Notes: generated from the sequence alone by a model not told the origin. Counted from the first letter of the stretch, positions 23,206 to 32,388 are shown. The stretch is DNA of 64,000 nucleotides from Micromonospora craniellae (GCF_014764405.1 NZ_CP061725.1:2976001-3040000); one strand, 5' to 3'. Numbers and translations are program-made.

Positions 23206-24426
23206 ATGTCAGCCACCAACTCCGCCGCACTGCCGGCCCTCCACCTGCACCGCAGCGCCGGGCGCGCGGCGGTTCCGGCCGGTTCGGGCCGGGGCGGACG
23301 CGCTGCCCGAGCGTACGAGACGAGCCGGTTCCCGGCGTACGACGAGGCTCCCGGTGGCCCGGGCGGTCCGCGCGGTCCCGTGGGGCCGGGCGGGCCCGGC
23401 GGCCCTCCGCCGCCCCGTGGCCGCCGCCCGCGGTGGGGCCGGATCGCTCTGCTGACCGGCGTCGTGGTGCTGGTGCTGGCGCTGCTCGGCGGCGTCGGCG
23501 CCTGGTTCTACGCCCGCAGCCTGGACAACAACATGGCCCGTACCGACCCGTTCTCGGAGATCACCGGCGGTCGGCCGGCGAAGGCGGTGGACGGCGTGCT
23601 CAACATCCTGATGGTGGGCACCGACTCACGGGACCCGGACGCGCCGATGGACCAGGCCGGTGAGTGGCGTGCCGACACGATCATCGTCATGCACATCCCC
23701 GCCGACCACCAGCAGGCGTACCTCGTCTCCATTCCCCGGGATCTGTACGTGCCCATCCCGGAGAGCGCCGGTGCCTCCTGTGACTCCGGCCAGCGTCGCA
23801 AGATCAATGCGGCGTTCGCCTTCGGCGGCCTGCCGCTGGCCGTACGCACCGTCGAGTGCTTCACCGACGTGCACATCGACCACGTGATGGCGATCGACTT
23901 CGCGGGCTTCAAGCAGGTCACCGACGCCCTCGGCGGCGTCGAGCTGGAGGTCGAGCGGACCATCACCTCGATCCACAAGCCCTACCGCAAGTTCACCAAG
24001 GGCACCAACCAGATGAACGGCGCCGAGGCGCTTGACTGGATCCGGCAGCGGAAGCAGTTCCCGGACGGCGACTTCGCCCGGATGCGTCACCAGCAGGAGT
24101 TCCTGCGGGCGCTGATGGACAAGGCGGCGAGCAGTGGCACGCTGACCAACCCGAAGAAGCTCAACGCGTTCCTCCGGTCGGTCACCGACGCGGCCACCGT
24201 AGACCAGGACTTCTCGCTGACCGACATGGCGGTGCAGTTCCGCAACCTGCGGGGCGAGAACCTGACCTTCGTCACCAGCCCGCACCTGGGCAGCCAGACC
24301 ATCAACGGTGAGTCGGTGGTCGTCTCCGACCGGGAGAACGCCCTGGCCATGTACCGCGCGATGTCCGGCGACACCATGGCGGACTGGTTCAAGGCGAATA
24401 AGGAGTCGCGAGCCGGTAACGGCTGA
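23206..24426 (+). CDS. LytR-CpsA-Psr (LCP) family protein 1
   Basis: This 406-residue ligase type attaches undecaprenyl-linked glycopolymers to peptidoglycan outside the membrane. A Gly/Pro-rich cytoplasmic N-terminus (about 80 residues) leads to one TM helix (about 82-105) and the LCP domain, with ILMVGTDSRD, ADTIIVMHI, the conserved Arg in VSIPRDLYVPIP and LDWIRQRKQFPDGDFARMRH. Two extracellular Cys flank a loop near residues 187-223. A hairpin terminator follows. Substrate polymers cannot be told from sequence. Confidence 0.92.
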   Translation: MSATNSAALPALHLHRSAGRAAVPAGSGRGGRAARAYETSRFPAYDEAPGGPGGPRGPVGPGGPGGPPPPRGRRPRWGRIALLTGVVVLVLALLGGVGAWFYARSLDNNMARTDPFSEITGGRPAKAVDGVLNILMVGTDSRDPDAPMDQAGEWRADTIIVMHIPADHQQAYLVSIPRDLYVPIPESAGASCDSGQRRKINAAFAFGGLPLAVRTVECFTDVHIDHVMAIDFAGFKQVTDALGGVELEVERTITSIHKPYRKFTKGTNQMNGAEALDWIRQRKQFPDGDFARMRHQQEFLRALMDKAASSGTLTNPKKLNAFLRSVTDAATVDQDFSLTDMAVQFRNLRGENLTFVTSPHLGSQTINGESVVVSDRENALAMYRAMSGDTMADWFKANKESRAGNG

Positions 24427-24440
24427 TCACGCCACAGGCC

Positions 24441-24489
24441 AGAAGTCGGGCTCTTCGCTCACCGTGCGTGACCGGGAGGCCCGACTTCT
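24441..24489 (+). terminator. Hairpin terminator after LCP 1
   Basis: Perfect 11-bp arms AGAAGTCGGGC (24441-24451) and GCCCGACTTCT (24479-24489) with a 27-nt loop, just downstream of the stop. There is no long T-run. Confidence 0.6.
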
Positions 24490-24620
24490 GCTGCGAGAAA
24501 CCTGAGAGCCAATAGTCGATCGTTCATTTACTTCTACCCGTTTGTCCATTTCCGCAGGATGACGTGACGGCGAACGGTAACTGAGCGTCAGACGAACTCG
24601 CCACGGCGGGATTGCGTCCG

Positions 24621-24626
24621 TAAAGT
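24621..24626 (+). promoter_or_regulatory. Possible -10 box TAAAGT for LCP 2
   Basis: TAAAGT lies 35 nt upstream of ATG 24662, leaving a short leader with the ribosome site CTGGAG (24651-24656). No clear -35 is visible. Confidence 0.35.
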
Positions 24627-24661
24627 GTTCCCGCCCCCCACATTCACGAACTGGAGCACGC

Positions 24662-25855
24662 ATGCCGGTTCAGAGCCCCTCCTTGCTCGATCCGCCTGGC
24701 GCATCGAACCCCTCGTCCTCCTCGGCCGGCAAGAAGAAGTCCGGTAAGAGCGGCAAGAAGGGGCGCACCCGGCGGAAGGACCCCCTCTGGGCCAAGGCCA
24801 CCCTGGTCTTCGGTGCCGCGCTGATGATGACCAGCGGTCTCGCGATCGTCGGCAGCAAGGCCGTGATCGGTCAGGCCACCGGCAGCATCTCGCAGCGCAA
24901 CCTGCTCGGCGAGGCGGGCAAGACGGTGGACGAGGGCGGCAACAACCTGGAGGGCCCGATCGACATGCTGCTGCTGGGCGTGGACGCCCGGGAGCGGTGG
25001 GCCGCCGACGACGTACGCGCGGACAGCATCATCGTGCTGCATATCCCGGCCACCCATGACCAGGCGTACCTGATCTCGATCCCCCGGGACACCGAGGCCC
25101 GCATCCCGGCCTTCCCCGAGACCGACTTCCCGGGTGGCACCGACAAGATCAACGCGGCGTTCCAGGCCGGCGCGCGCAACGGCGGCGGCTGGGAGGGCGG
25201 CGCCCAGTTGATGGCCCAGACCATCAAGGGCATGACCGGCGTCGGCTTCGACGGCGCGGCGATCATCAACTTCGGTGGTTTCAAGAACGTGATCGACGCC
25301 CTCGGCTCGGTGCGTATCTGCCCGAAGCAGGAGGTCAAGTCGACCCACATGTCGTACGTCGACGGCAAGCCGATGTGGAACGCGGACGCCAAGAAGACCG
25401 GCAAACAGCGGACCCCGGTGGTGCACAAGAAGGGCTGCCAGGAGATGGAGGGCTGGGCCGCGCTGGACTTCTCCCGGCAGCGGTACGGCCTGGCCAACAG
25501 CGACTACGACCGCCAGCAGAACCAGCAGCAACTGATCAAGGCGATGGCGAAGAAGGCCAGCCAGAGCGGCACGTTGACCAACCCGCTCAAGCTCAAGGAG
25601 CTGATCGAGGCGGCCGGCAAGGCGTTCATCCTGGACACCGGCGGCGTGTCGGTGGAGGACTTCGTCTTCACCATGCGCGGGGTCACCGGCAATGAGTTGA
25701 TCATGCTGAAGACCAACGGCGGCACGTTCAACGGCACGGACAGCGGCCGGGAGGCGCTCAGCGAGCAGACCCTGGACATGTTCCACGCGATCAAGCAGGA
25801 CAAGCTGGCCGAGTTCGTGTTCTACAACCCCGAGGTAATCTCCAACCGGAAGTGA
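24662..25855 (+). CDS. LytR-CpsA-Psr (LCP) family protein 2
   Basis: This 397-residue LCP protein has a Lys/Ser-rich cytoplasmic N-terminus (about residues 15-40), one TM segment (about 44-65) and a full LCP domain: DMLLLGVDARE, DSIIVLHIPATHDQAYLISI, the Arg of PRDTEARIPA and LDFSRQRYGLANSDYDRQQN. A Cys pair (about 220 and 259) could form a disulfide. It is preceded by a terminator and its own promoter, so it is expressed separately from LCP 1. Confidence 0.92.
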   Translation: MPVQSPSLLDPPGASNPSSSSAGKKKSGKSGKKGRTRRKDPLWAKATLVFGAALMMTSGLAIVGSKAVIGQATGSISQRNLLGEAGKTVDEGGNNLEGPIDMLLLGVDARERWAADDVRADSIIVLHIPATHDQAYLISIPRDTEARIPAFPETDFPGGTDKINAAFQAGARNGGGWEGGAQLMAQTIKGMTGVGFDGAAIINFGGFKNVIDALGSVRICPKQEVKSTHMSYVDGKPMWNADAKKTGKQRTPVVHKKGCQEMEGWAALDFSRQRYGLANSDYDRQQNQQQLIKAMAKKASQSGTLTNPLKLKELIEAAGKAFILDTGGVSVEDFVFTMRGVTGNELIMLKTNGGTFNGTDSGREALSEQTLDMFHAIKQDKLAEFVFYNPEVISNRK

Positions 25856-25931
25856 CCGGCGCGAATGCCCGGAAACCGCCGTCAGGCCGCACTCACCGTC
25901 CGTAGCCTGAGATGAAGAAGATTCATGTCAG

Positions 25932-26987
25932 GTGGACGGGGAGGACGTCACGGCCAGGACGGCACGCGACGGCGGACGGCGGGCATCGGGCGACGGCGCC
26001 GGGCAGCCGCGCTGGGCGCGCGTACTGCTGGGGATCGGGCTGGCGGTGTTGCTGCTGGCCACGGTCGCTGTGGTCGGCCTCCGGATCCTCGCTGACCGGT
26101 ACGACCGCACGATGACGCGAGCCGAACTGCTCGACCCGACCGCCCGCGCCGACCGCACCGACCGGGACGGCCCGCTCAACTACCTGCTCGTCGGCTCCGA
26201 CCGCCGCCCCGACGACACCGGGCCGGAGCAGCGCACCGACACCATCCTGATGGTGCACGTACCGGCCGGACTACGCGAGGGCTACCTGGTCTCCGTACCG
26301 CGCGACCTGCTGGTCGACATCCCACCTTCGGCTGGCTACCCGGGCGGGAAGGACAAGGTCAACGCCGCCTACGAGCACGGCGGCGGCGGTGAGGCCGGCG
26401 CGCGGCTGCTCTCGGCCACCCTGGCCCGACTCACCGGCATCCGATTCGACGGCGCCGCCCTGGTCGACTTCGCCGGTCTGCGCAGCGTCATCGACCTGCT
26501 CGGCGGGGTCACCATGTGCGTACGGACCGAGGTGCGCTCGATCCACACCGACCGGGTCTTCCCGCCCGGCTGTCAGCGGATGGACGGCGCCCAGGCGCTG
26601 GACTACGTCCGCCAGCGCTACGACCTGCCCGGCGGCGACTACGACCGACAGACCCACCAACAGCAACTGCTGGGGGCGATGCTCCAGCGGGCGGGGGAGA
26701 CCCGGCTCCGCGAGAACCCGGTCCAGTTGCACCGGCTCATCCAGGCCGTCGGCGGCTCGCTGACCGTGGACACCAACGGCGTACCCGTGGAGGACCTGCT
26801 GCTGGCGCTGCGCGGCCTCTCCACCGACGCGCTGCGCGGCGTGCAGGTGCCCTCCTACCCGCAGACCATCGACCAGGTCTCCTACGTCGTGCTCGACAAC
26901 GGCGGGGAGGGACTGTTCGAGGCGGTCCGGGGCACCCGGATGTCGCAGTGGGCGGGCGCCCATCCGCACTGGGTCACCCGGCTCTGA
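25932..26987 (+). CDS. LytR-CpsA-Psr (LCP) family protein 3
   Basis: This 351-residue LCP paralogue has a short cytoplasmic head, a TM helix (about 32-55) and an LCP domain with YLLVGSDRRPDD, RTDTILMVHVPAGLREGYLV, VPRDLLVDIP and LDYVRQRYDLPGGDYDRQTH. It is closest by eye to LCP 2. GTG 25932 is the only sensible start; TAGCCT at 25903-25908 is a possible -10 box. Three consecutive LCP genes suggest several attached polymers or redundancy. Confidence 0.9.
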   Translation: MDGEDVTARTARDGGRRASGDGAGQPRWARVLLGIGLAVLLLATVAVVGLRILADRYDRTMTRAELLDPTARADRTDRDGPLNYLLVGSDRRPDDTGPEQRTDTILMVHVPAGLREGYLVSVPRDLLVDIPPSAGYPGGKDKVNAAYEHGGGGEAGARLLSATLARLTGIRFDGAALVDFAGLRSVIDLLGGVTMCVRTEVRSIHTDRVFPPGCQRMDGAQALDYVRQRYDLPGGDYDRQTHQQQLLGAMLQRAGETRLRENPVQLHRLIQAVGGSLTVDTNGVPVEDLLLALRGLSTDALRGVQVPSYPQTIDQVSYVVLDNGGEGLFEAVRGTRMSQWAGAHPHWVTRL

Positions 26988-27021
26988 CCCGCCGGTCGAC
27001 GCAACCACCCCGACGGCCCTC

Positions 27022-27027
27022 TAGGCT
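27022..27027 (+). promoter_or_regulatory. -10 box TAGGCT, leaderless-type promoter
   Basis: TAGGCT ends 8 nt before GTG 27036 and favours it over TTG 27027. Confidence 0.5.
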
Positions 27028-27035
27028 TGGTAGCC

Positions 27036-27371
27036 GTGTTCGGATCCCACGTACCCACCATGACGGTGACCGAGATCGACGACGAGACCCACCTGCTCGA
27101 CGTCCGGGAGGACGACGAGTGGGAGGCGGGTCACGCGCCCGACGCCCACCACCTGCCGATGATGGAACTACCGGCGCGCCTCGCCGAGGTGCCCACCGAC
27201 CGGGACGTCGCGGTCATCTGCCGCTCCGGTGGACGGTCCGCCCAGGTGGTCGCCTACCTCATGCACAACGGCTGGGAACAGGTGCGCAACGTCGAGGGCG
27301 GGATGGGCGACTGGGCGGCGGCCGGGCGGCCGGTGGTCGACTCGGACGACCAACCGGGCCGCGTGCTGTAA
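27036..27371 (+). CDS. Rhodanese-like sulfurtransferase domain protein
   Basis: This 111-residue single-domain rhodanese has the active-site loop CRSGGRS (Cys about 63), the LLDVREDDEWEAGHAPDAHH block and the C-terminal NVEGGMGDWAAAGRPV. It probably carries a persulfide on the Cys, or senses redox state, in the cytoplasm. The GDPD gene begins 6 nt after its stop, so they are likely co-transcribed, although no functional link is obvious. Confidence 0.93.
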   Translation: MFGSHVPTMTVTEIDDETHLLDVREDDEWEAGHAPDAHHLPMMELPARLAEVPTDRDVAVICRSGGRSAQVVAYLMHNGWEQVRNVEGGMGDWAAAGRPVVDSDDQPGRVL

Positions 27372-27376
27372 CGGCC

Positions 27377-28168
27377 GTGGACAGCCCGCTCGTCTTCGCG
27401 CACCGTGGCGCGTCGTACGACCTGCCGGAACACACCCTCGCCGCCTACCTGCGCGCGCTCGACGAGGGCGCCGACGGGCTGGAGTGCGATGTCCGGCTGA
27501 CCCGGGACGGGCACCTCGTCTGCGTGCACGACCGCCGGCTGAACCGCACCAGCAACGGTCGCGGCCTGGTCAGCGCCCGTACCCTCGCCGAGCTGGAGGA
27601 ACTGGACTTCGGCTCCTGGCACCCGGGCTGCGTACCGGCTGACGGGGACGAGGTACTGGACGACTCGCGTACCCGGCTGCTCACCCTCGAACGGCTGCTG
27701 GAGGCGGTCCTCGCCGCCGGGCGGCCGGTGCGGCTGCTGGTGGAGACCAAGCACCCGTCCCGCTACGGCGGCGACGTGGAGCGTCGACTGGTCACCCTGC
27801 TGCGCCGGTACGGCCTGGCCGATCCACGCCCCGCCGACCCGGTACGCGTGACCGTGATGTCCTTCTCCCCGCTGGCCGTACGCCGGATGCGGGCGCTGGC
27901 CCCGGCGCTGCCGACCGTACTGCTGCTGGAGGTGCTGCCCCGCTGGCTGCGCCTGGGTCGGCTGCCCTTCGGTGTCGGCATCGCCGGCCCCGGGATCGGC
28001 CTGGTCCGGGCGCGCCCGGCGCTGGTGCCGTCGCTGCGGGCCGCCGGCAACCAGGTCTACGTCTGGACCGTCAACGATCCGGCGGACCTGGATCTCGTGC
28101 TGGCCGCCGAGGTGGACGGCGTGATCACCGACCGCCCGGCGCAGACGCTGGCCCAGTTGAGGGGCTAA
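27377..28168 (+). CDS. Glycerophosphodiester phosphodiesterase
   Basis: This 263-residue TIM-barrel enzyme hydrolyses glycerophosphodiesters to glycerol-3-phosphate and an alcohol. The metal and catalytic residues are visible in FAHRGASYDLPEHTLAAY, LECDVRLTRDGHLVCVHD and LVETKHPSRYGGDVE, with the usual C-terminal VYVWTVNDPADLDLVLAAEV. There is no signal peptide, so it is cytoplasmic and involved in phospholipid head-group turnover. GTG 27377 is the first start after the rhodanese stop. Confidence 0.93.
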   Translation: MDSPLVFAHRGASYDLPEHTLAAYLRALDEGADGLECDVRLTRDGHLVCVHDRRLNRTSNGRGLVSARTLAELEELDFGSWHPGCVPADGDEVLDDSRTRLLTLERLLEAVLAAGRPVRLLVETKHPSRYGGDVERRLVTLLRRYGLADPRPADPVRVTVMSFSPLAVRRMRALAPALPTVLLLEVLPRWLRLGRLPFGVGIAGPGIGLVRARPALVPSLRAAGNQVYVWTVNDPADLDLVLAAEVDGVITDRPAQTLAQLRG

Positions 28169-28219
28169 CCCACCGGCAGGGGTGCCGGAGAACGCGAAGG
28201 TGGGTGCACACTCGGGGAC

Positions 28220-29677
28220 ATGACGGACCGTACCGATTACTCGGCTCTCATCGCCGGGCACACCGTCGTCATCGAGATGGTCAACTCGAGGGACGCGGGC
28301 CTTCCGGTACTGACCCAGCTCCTGCGGGTGGCGCAACCGGCACTCGGCGCCGCCGGTATGGCCTTCGTCGAGTTCGCCCCCAGCGGCGGGCGGGTGATCG
28401 CCGCCACCGGCGCCGCCGAGTGGACCATCGGACGTCCCCTGCCCCCCAGCGACCCGATCACCGCCTGCCTGCTCGCCGGCCCCCGGGTGCAGTGCGTACG
28501 AACCGACCGGCTCGGCAGCCAGCTCGCCGACGAACTGGACGATCGCGGCCTGCGCCGGATGGTCGTCTCCCGGGCGGAGATCGGCGGGCACGCCGTCGGC
28601 AGCCTCCAGGCCCTGTACCGGGCCGGTGACGACGAGCCCGGCCCGGAGCAGCGGAGCGTGGTCGGCTTCCTGGGTGCCTGCATCGCGCACATGTACGGCG
28701 ACCAGAGCGGCCTGCCCGTACACGGCGACGGCCCGGTGGTGGCAGCGCTCGCCGACGGGCTGGCGGTCGTCGACCGGGACGCCCACGTACGGCTCTGGAA
28801 TCCGGCCGCCGCCGAGGTCACCGGCAGGTCCGCAGCCGAGGCGATCAACCAACCGCTGCCCTTTCCGGTCCCCCCGTCCGGGCAGGTCCTCGACCACCGC
28901 CTGCCGGACGGGCGCTGGCTGCGGATCACCTCCGGCGAGCTGCCCGGGCCGGGCAGCCTGCGGGTGGTCACCTTCCGGGACATCACCGACCAGCAGCGGC
29001 ACGACCACGAGCGGGACCTCTTCGTCGCGGTGACCAGTCACGAACTACGCACCCCGGTGACCGTCATCAAGGGGTACGCCGACACCCTGAACAACCACTG
29101 GGACTCGCTGAGCGACGCCGACCGGCGCCAGGCCGCGCAGGTCATCGGCCAGCGCGCCAACGAGCTGGCCCGGCTGCTCGACCGGCTGCTCTCCTCCGCC
29201 GCCGAGACCTGGCCGGACGACGGGCCGGCGGTGCCGTTCGACCTCGGCGAGACGCTGCGTGGGGCGGTCGCCAACCTGCCCGGGGAACTGCGCCGCCGGA
29301 CCACCCTCCAGTTCCCGGACGACCTGCCCCGGGCGATCGGGCGCCGGCAGAGCCTGGTCACCGTGCTGACCGAGCTGGTCACCAACGCCGGCAAGTACTC
29401 CCCTCCAGGCTCGCCGGTCGAGGTAAGCGCGGCCTCGGACGGGCCGACCGTCCGCATCCGGGTCAGCGACCGGGGCATCGGCGTACGCCCTGAGCACGTC
29501 GAACGGGCCTTTGACCGGTTCTGGCAGGGGGATTCCGGTGACAATCGTCGCTATCCGGGCACCGGACTCGGTCTCTATCTCGTCCGCCGGATCGTTGAAC
29601 AGCAGAATGGATGGGTATTCCTCCGGCCGAGAACTGGTGGAGGTACGGTCGCAGAGGTGCGGCTGCCCCGTAGGTGA
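28220..29677 (+). CDS. GAF/PAS sensor histidine kinase
   Basis: This 485-residue soluble kinase has an N-terminal GAF-like domain (about 20-155), a PAS domain (about 170-270: ALADGLAVVDRDAHVRLWNP), a HisKA domain with TSHELRTPVTVIKGYADTLN (phospho-His about 274) and HATPase motifs ELVTNAGKYSPPG and GTGLGLYLVRRI. No TM segment is seen. No response regulator lies next to it; the RsbW-like ATPase downstream raises the possibility of a link to an anti-sigma cascade. ATG 28220 is preceded by CACACT 7 nt upstream. Confidence 0.9.
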   Translation: MTDRTDYSALIAGHTVVIEMVNSRDAGLPVLTQLLRVAQPALGAAGMAFVEFAPSGGRVIAATGAAEWTIGRPLPPSDPITACLLAGPRVQCVRTDRLGSQLADELDDRGLRRMVVSRAEIGGHAVGSLQALYRAGDDEPGPEQRSVVGFLGACIAHMYGDQSGLPVHGDGPVVAALADGLAVVDRDAHVRLWNPAAAEVTGRSAAEAINQPLPFPVPPSGQVLDHRLPDGRWLRITSGELPGPGSLRVVTFRDITDQQRHDHERDLFVAVTSHELRTPVTVIKGYADTLNNHWDSLSDADRRQAAQVIGQRANELARLLDRLLSSAAETWPDDGPAVPFDLGETLRGAVANLPGELRRRTTLQFPDDLPRAIGRRQSLVTVLTELVTNAGKYSPPGSPVEVSAASDGPTVRIRVSDRGIGVRPEHVERAFDRFWQGDSGDNRRYPGTGLGLYLVRRIVEQQNGWVFLRPRTGGGTVAEVRLPRR

Positions 29678-29713
29678 TCGTGGGGGTCACCAGGGGCGGA
29701 AGAGGGGCGGGAC

Positions 29714-30160
29714 GTGTCGACGGGAGCGGTCGAACGGGCGTGGTGTGTGGTCGTGCCGCACCACGCCAGCGGTGCGCGCGCCGCCCGGCACCGGCTCGCC
29801 GCCGAACTGGCCGAGGTGGTGTCCCCGGCGGTGCTGGCGGATCTCGTCGCGGTCCTGGCCGAACTGGTCGGCAACGCCGTCCGGCACGCGGACCCGCTGC
29901 CCGGCGGGGTGGTCCGGGTGGCCTGGCGGCTGGTGACGACCGTCGACGGGGAGCACGTCCGGCTGCGGGTCACCGACGGCGGCGCGGTCGGCATCCCCCT
30001 GATCCGCCCGGCGGACATCGACGCGGCCGACGGCCGGGGTCTGCACATCGTCTCCGGCCTGGCGAGCCGCTGGGGGGTCGAACGGGACGGTCTGGGGCAG
30101 AGTGTCTGGGCCGAGTTCGATCCGGCTCCCGAACGGACGGACCTGGTCGTCGCCAGCTGA
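29714..30160 (+). CDS. RsbW-like ATP-binding protein (anti-sigma factor kinase type)
   Basis: This 148-residue HATPase_c domain protein has the N box VLAELVGNAVRHADPLPGG, then LRVTDGGAVGIP and ADGRGLHIVSGLASRWGVE. Such proteins bind or phosphorylate anti-anti-sigma factors and sequester sigma factors in actinobacteria. No sigma factor or STAS-domain antagonist is encoded in the window. It starts 36 nt after the histidine kinase stop, so co-transcription is likely. Confidence 0.85.
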   Translation: MSTGAVERAWCVVVPHHASGARAARHRLAAELAEVVSPAVLADLVAVLAELVGNAVRHADPLPGGVVRVAWRLVTTVDGEHVRLRVTDGGAVGIPLIRPADIDAADGRGLHIVSGLASRWGVERDGLGQSVWAEFDPAPERTDLVVAS

Positions 30161-30206
30161 GCCTCTCGCAGGGCGGGTCCGGCACCCGGCGTCATGTCCG
30201 GGCCTC

Positions 30207-30212
30207 TAGGCT
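30207..30212 (+). promoter_or_regulatory. -10 box TAGGCT, leaderless-type promoter
   Basis: TAGGCT ends 8 nt before GTG 30221, the chosen start of the DUF5926 gene. Confidence 0.55.
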
Positions 30213-30220
30213 GTGTCGCC

Positions 30221-31105
30221 GTGAGCAAGCGTCGAAAGAACCAGCGGGCCGCCACGCCGACCGCGAAGCGGGAGAAGGTGCGGGACGTCTTCGTCACCCG
30301 GCCCTTCGAAGGGCTGACCGACGAGCCGGAGTGGATCGCGCTGCGGGAACTGGTCCCCGCCGCCTCCGCACCGCTGCGGCTCACCCCCGATCTGGTCGAG
30401 GAGTACGGCGACCGGCCGGTGACGCTGGCCACCGTGCTGCCGATGGCCGCCCCCGCGATGAGTCGCGCCGACGGGCAGGTGTTCGTCGGGCTCCAGCGGC
30501 ACCAGCAGTCCGGTGACGTGTCCCGGGACCTGGCCGAATCGCTGCTCTGCGCGCTGCGTACCGAGCCGGGTGCCCCGGTCCAGGTGCCGCCGCTGCCCGG
30601 CCCCGGGCCCCGACTCCAGGACATCCTGGTCGACGGCCCGTTGACCGTCACGCTGCACGAGGGCTTCGAGTTCTGGCTGGTGCCCGAGGCCGTCGGCGAC
30701 CCGACCGTGCAGGCATCCCTGGAGCGGGCCAACGCGGCGGTCTACCCGACCGTACGGCTGGCGGCGGCGCGGTCCGCGTACTGGTGCCAGGTTCCGGAGA
30801 AGGCCCACGTGCGCTGGGTGCTGCCCGAGGCCGAGGAAGCCGCGTTGGACGCGTTGGCCCGGCTCGGTGCGGCCGGCTCGCTGACTCTCGGCGAGGGGAC
30901 GAAGTTCGCCGGCATGTTCCGTGCCCACGGCCGGCTGGTGCCGGTCTGGGACCTGCCCGAGGACACTCCGGCCGCCGAGTGGGAGACCCCGGTCGCCGAT
31001 TTCGCCAAGCGGTACGCCGAGACGCTGTCGGCCGGCGAGCCGCTCGACGCCGCCGCTCGCCGGGCCCGTCAGGGGCTGCTGGGCCGCCAGCTCACCCTGC
31101 GCTGA
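30221..31105 (+). CDS. DUF5926 family protein
   Basis: This 294-residue actinobacterial protein of unknown function begins with a basic tract (SKRRKNQR) and contains RPFEGLTDEPEWIALRELVP, LATVLPMAAPAM, VGLQRHQQSGDVSRDLAESL and a C-terminal HGRLVPVWDLPED. The N-terminal Lys/Arg tract could bind nucleic acid. Start GTG 30221 is set by the -10 box. It converges on arginine deiminase across a family-1 repeat. Confidence 0.88.
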   Translation: MSKRRKNQRAATPTAKREKVRDVFVTRPFEGLTDEPEWIALRELVPAASAPLRLTPDLVEEYGDRPVTLATVLPMAAPAMSRADGQVFVGLQRHQQSGDVSRDLAESLLCALRTEPGAPVQVPPLPGPGPRLQDILVDGPLTVTLHEGFEFWLVPEAVGDPTVQASLERANAAVYPTVRLAAARSAYWCQVPEKAHVRWVLPEAEEAALDALARLGAAGSLTLGEGTKFAGMFRAHGRLVPVWDLPEDTPAAEWETPVADFAKRYAETLSAGEPLDAAARRARQGLLGRQLTLR

Positions 31106-31120
31106 CCGTGCCCTCTGGAT

Positions 31121-31174
31121 GTTAGGAAGGGCCCCCTGCTCTACCGGAGACGTTAGAAGGGGGCCCTTCCTTAC
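31121..31174. repeat. Paired-palindrome intergenic repeat, family 1, copy 4
   Basis: The halves GTTAGGAAGGGCCCCCTGC and GTTAGAAGGGGGCCCTTCC end in TTAC. The terminal TTA (31171-31173) read backwards is the TAA stop of arginine deiminase. It sits between convergent genes and may terminate both. Confidence 0.8.
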
Positions 31175-32382
31175 CCGCGCAGCGGGGCGCGCACCAGCGG
31201 GCACGACATGCACCGCGGTCCGCCCCGCCCCGATCCCAGCTCGGAGCCGGCGATCGGGACGAGTTCGATCCCGGCCCGTTCGAGCTGGGCGTTGGTCTCG
31301 ACGTTGCGTTCGTAGCCGACGCAGAGCCGGGGCGCGAGCGCCAGCGTGTTGTTGCCGTCGTCCCACTGCTCCCGCTCGGCGGTCACCGGGTCGAGCCCGG
31401 TGTCGATCACCCGGAGCTGGTCGAGATCCATCGCGTCGGCGGCGGCCCGCAGGAACGGCGCCGGGCCGTCCACCCGTGGGTCGTCGCCGTCCGTCCCGGC
31501 GATCACCGTGTACGCCGACAGCGTGTGCGCGACGTTGGGGTACATCAGCACCGCGTCGACGTCGACCATGGTGCAGACGGTGTCCAGGTGCATGGTCGCC
31601 CGTTCCTGGGCGATCGGCACGACCAGGATGGTGTGCGCCAGCCCGGCCGCGAAGACCCGGCGGGCCAGCCGCTCGGCACCGGCCGGGGTGGTCCGCTCGC
31701 CCACCCCGACGGCGAGCACACCGGGCGCGAGCAGCAGCACGTCGCCGCCTTCGAGGTGTTCCAGGTCGGGCCGGTAGACGAACTCGGTGCCGGCGAAGCG
31801 GGGGTGGTGCCGGTAGATCGCGTCGGTCAGCGTGGTCTCCCGCCGTCGGGCCGGCATCGCCAGGCTGGTCACGCCGACCCGTGTCCCGATCCACAGTGAC
31901 GAGTCGCGGGTGAACAGCAGGTTCGGCAGTGGTGCGATGACGAAGTCGTGCCGGTCCATCAGGGTGTAGACCAGGCCGCCGCGCCGGTCGCCACCGAGCC
32001 TCAGCTCCTCGTGGGCGAGTCCGGCGACGAGGACGCCGGCGAGCGCGGCGGGATCGAGGTAGGTCAGGTGCGCGGCGACCCGGGCGCGCAGAGTGTCGCC
32101 GAGCCGGGGCGAGGCGAGGACCTGTTCGGTGAGTTCCGCGCGGGCGTCCGCGACGGCCAGGGTGTCGGTGAGCAGATCAGTGAGATAGAGCACCTCGACA
32201 CCGCGCTCGCGCAGCGCGCCGGCGAAGGCGTCGTGCTCCTCCTGAGCACGACTCACCCAGGGGATGGCGTCGAACAGCAGGGAGTCGTTGTTGCGCGGGG
32301 TCAGACGGGCGAGTTCCGGCCCCGGCCGGTGCAGCAGCACGGTGCCGAGCCGACCGACCTCACTGTCCACGTAGTGGGTCAC
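31171..32382 (-). CDS. arcA: Arginine deiminase
   Basis: This 403-residue enzyme hydrolyses L-arginine to citrulline and ammonia. Catalytic features are LFTRDSSLWIG (Asp), the LEGGDVLLLAPGVLAVGVGE block, MHLDTVCTMVD (His) and the nucleophile Cys in GGPRCMSCPL near the C-terminus. GTG 32382 has a minus-strand -10 box TAGGCT. No arcB or arcC follows, so it does not form a complete ADI energy pathway here. A second guanidino-modifying hydrolase is at 43198. Confidence 0.94.
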   Translation of the reverse strand: MTHYVDSEVGRLGTVLLHRPGPELARLTPRNNDSLLFDAIPWVSRAQEEHDAFAGALRERGVEVLYLTDLLTDTLAVADARAELTEQVLASPRLGDTLRARVAAHLTYLDPAALAGVLVAGLAHEELRLGGDRRGGLVYTLMDRHDFVIAPLPNLLFTRDSSLWIGTRVGVTSLAMPARRRETTLTDAIYRHHPRFAGTEFVYRPDLEHLEGGDVLLLAPGVLAVGVGERTTPAGAERLARRVFAAGLAHTILVVPIAQERATMHLDTVCTMVDVDAVLMYPNVAHTLSAYTVIAGTDGDDPRVDGPAPFLRAAADAMDLDQLRVIDTGLDPVTAEREQWDDGNNTLALAPRLCVGYERNVETNAQLERAGIELVPIAGSELGSGRGGPRCMSCPLVRAPLRG

Positions 32383-32388
32383 TCCCGA

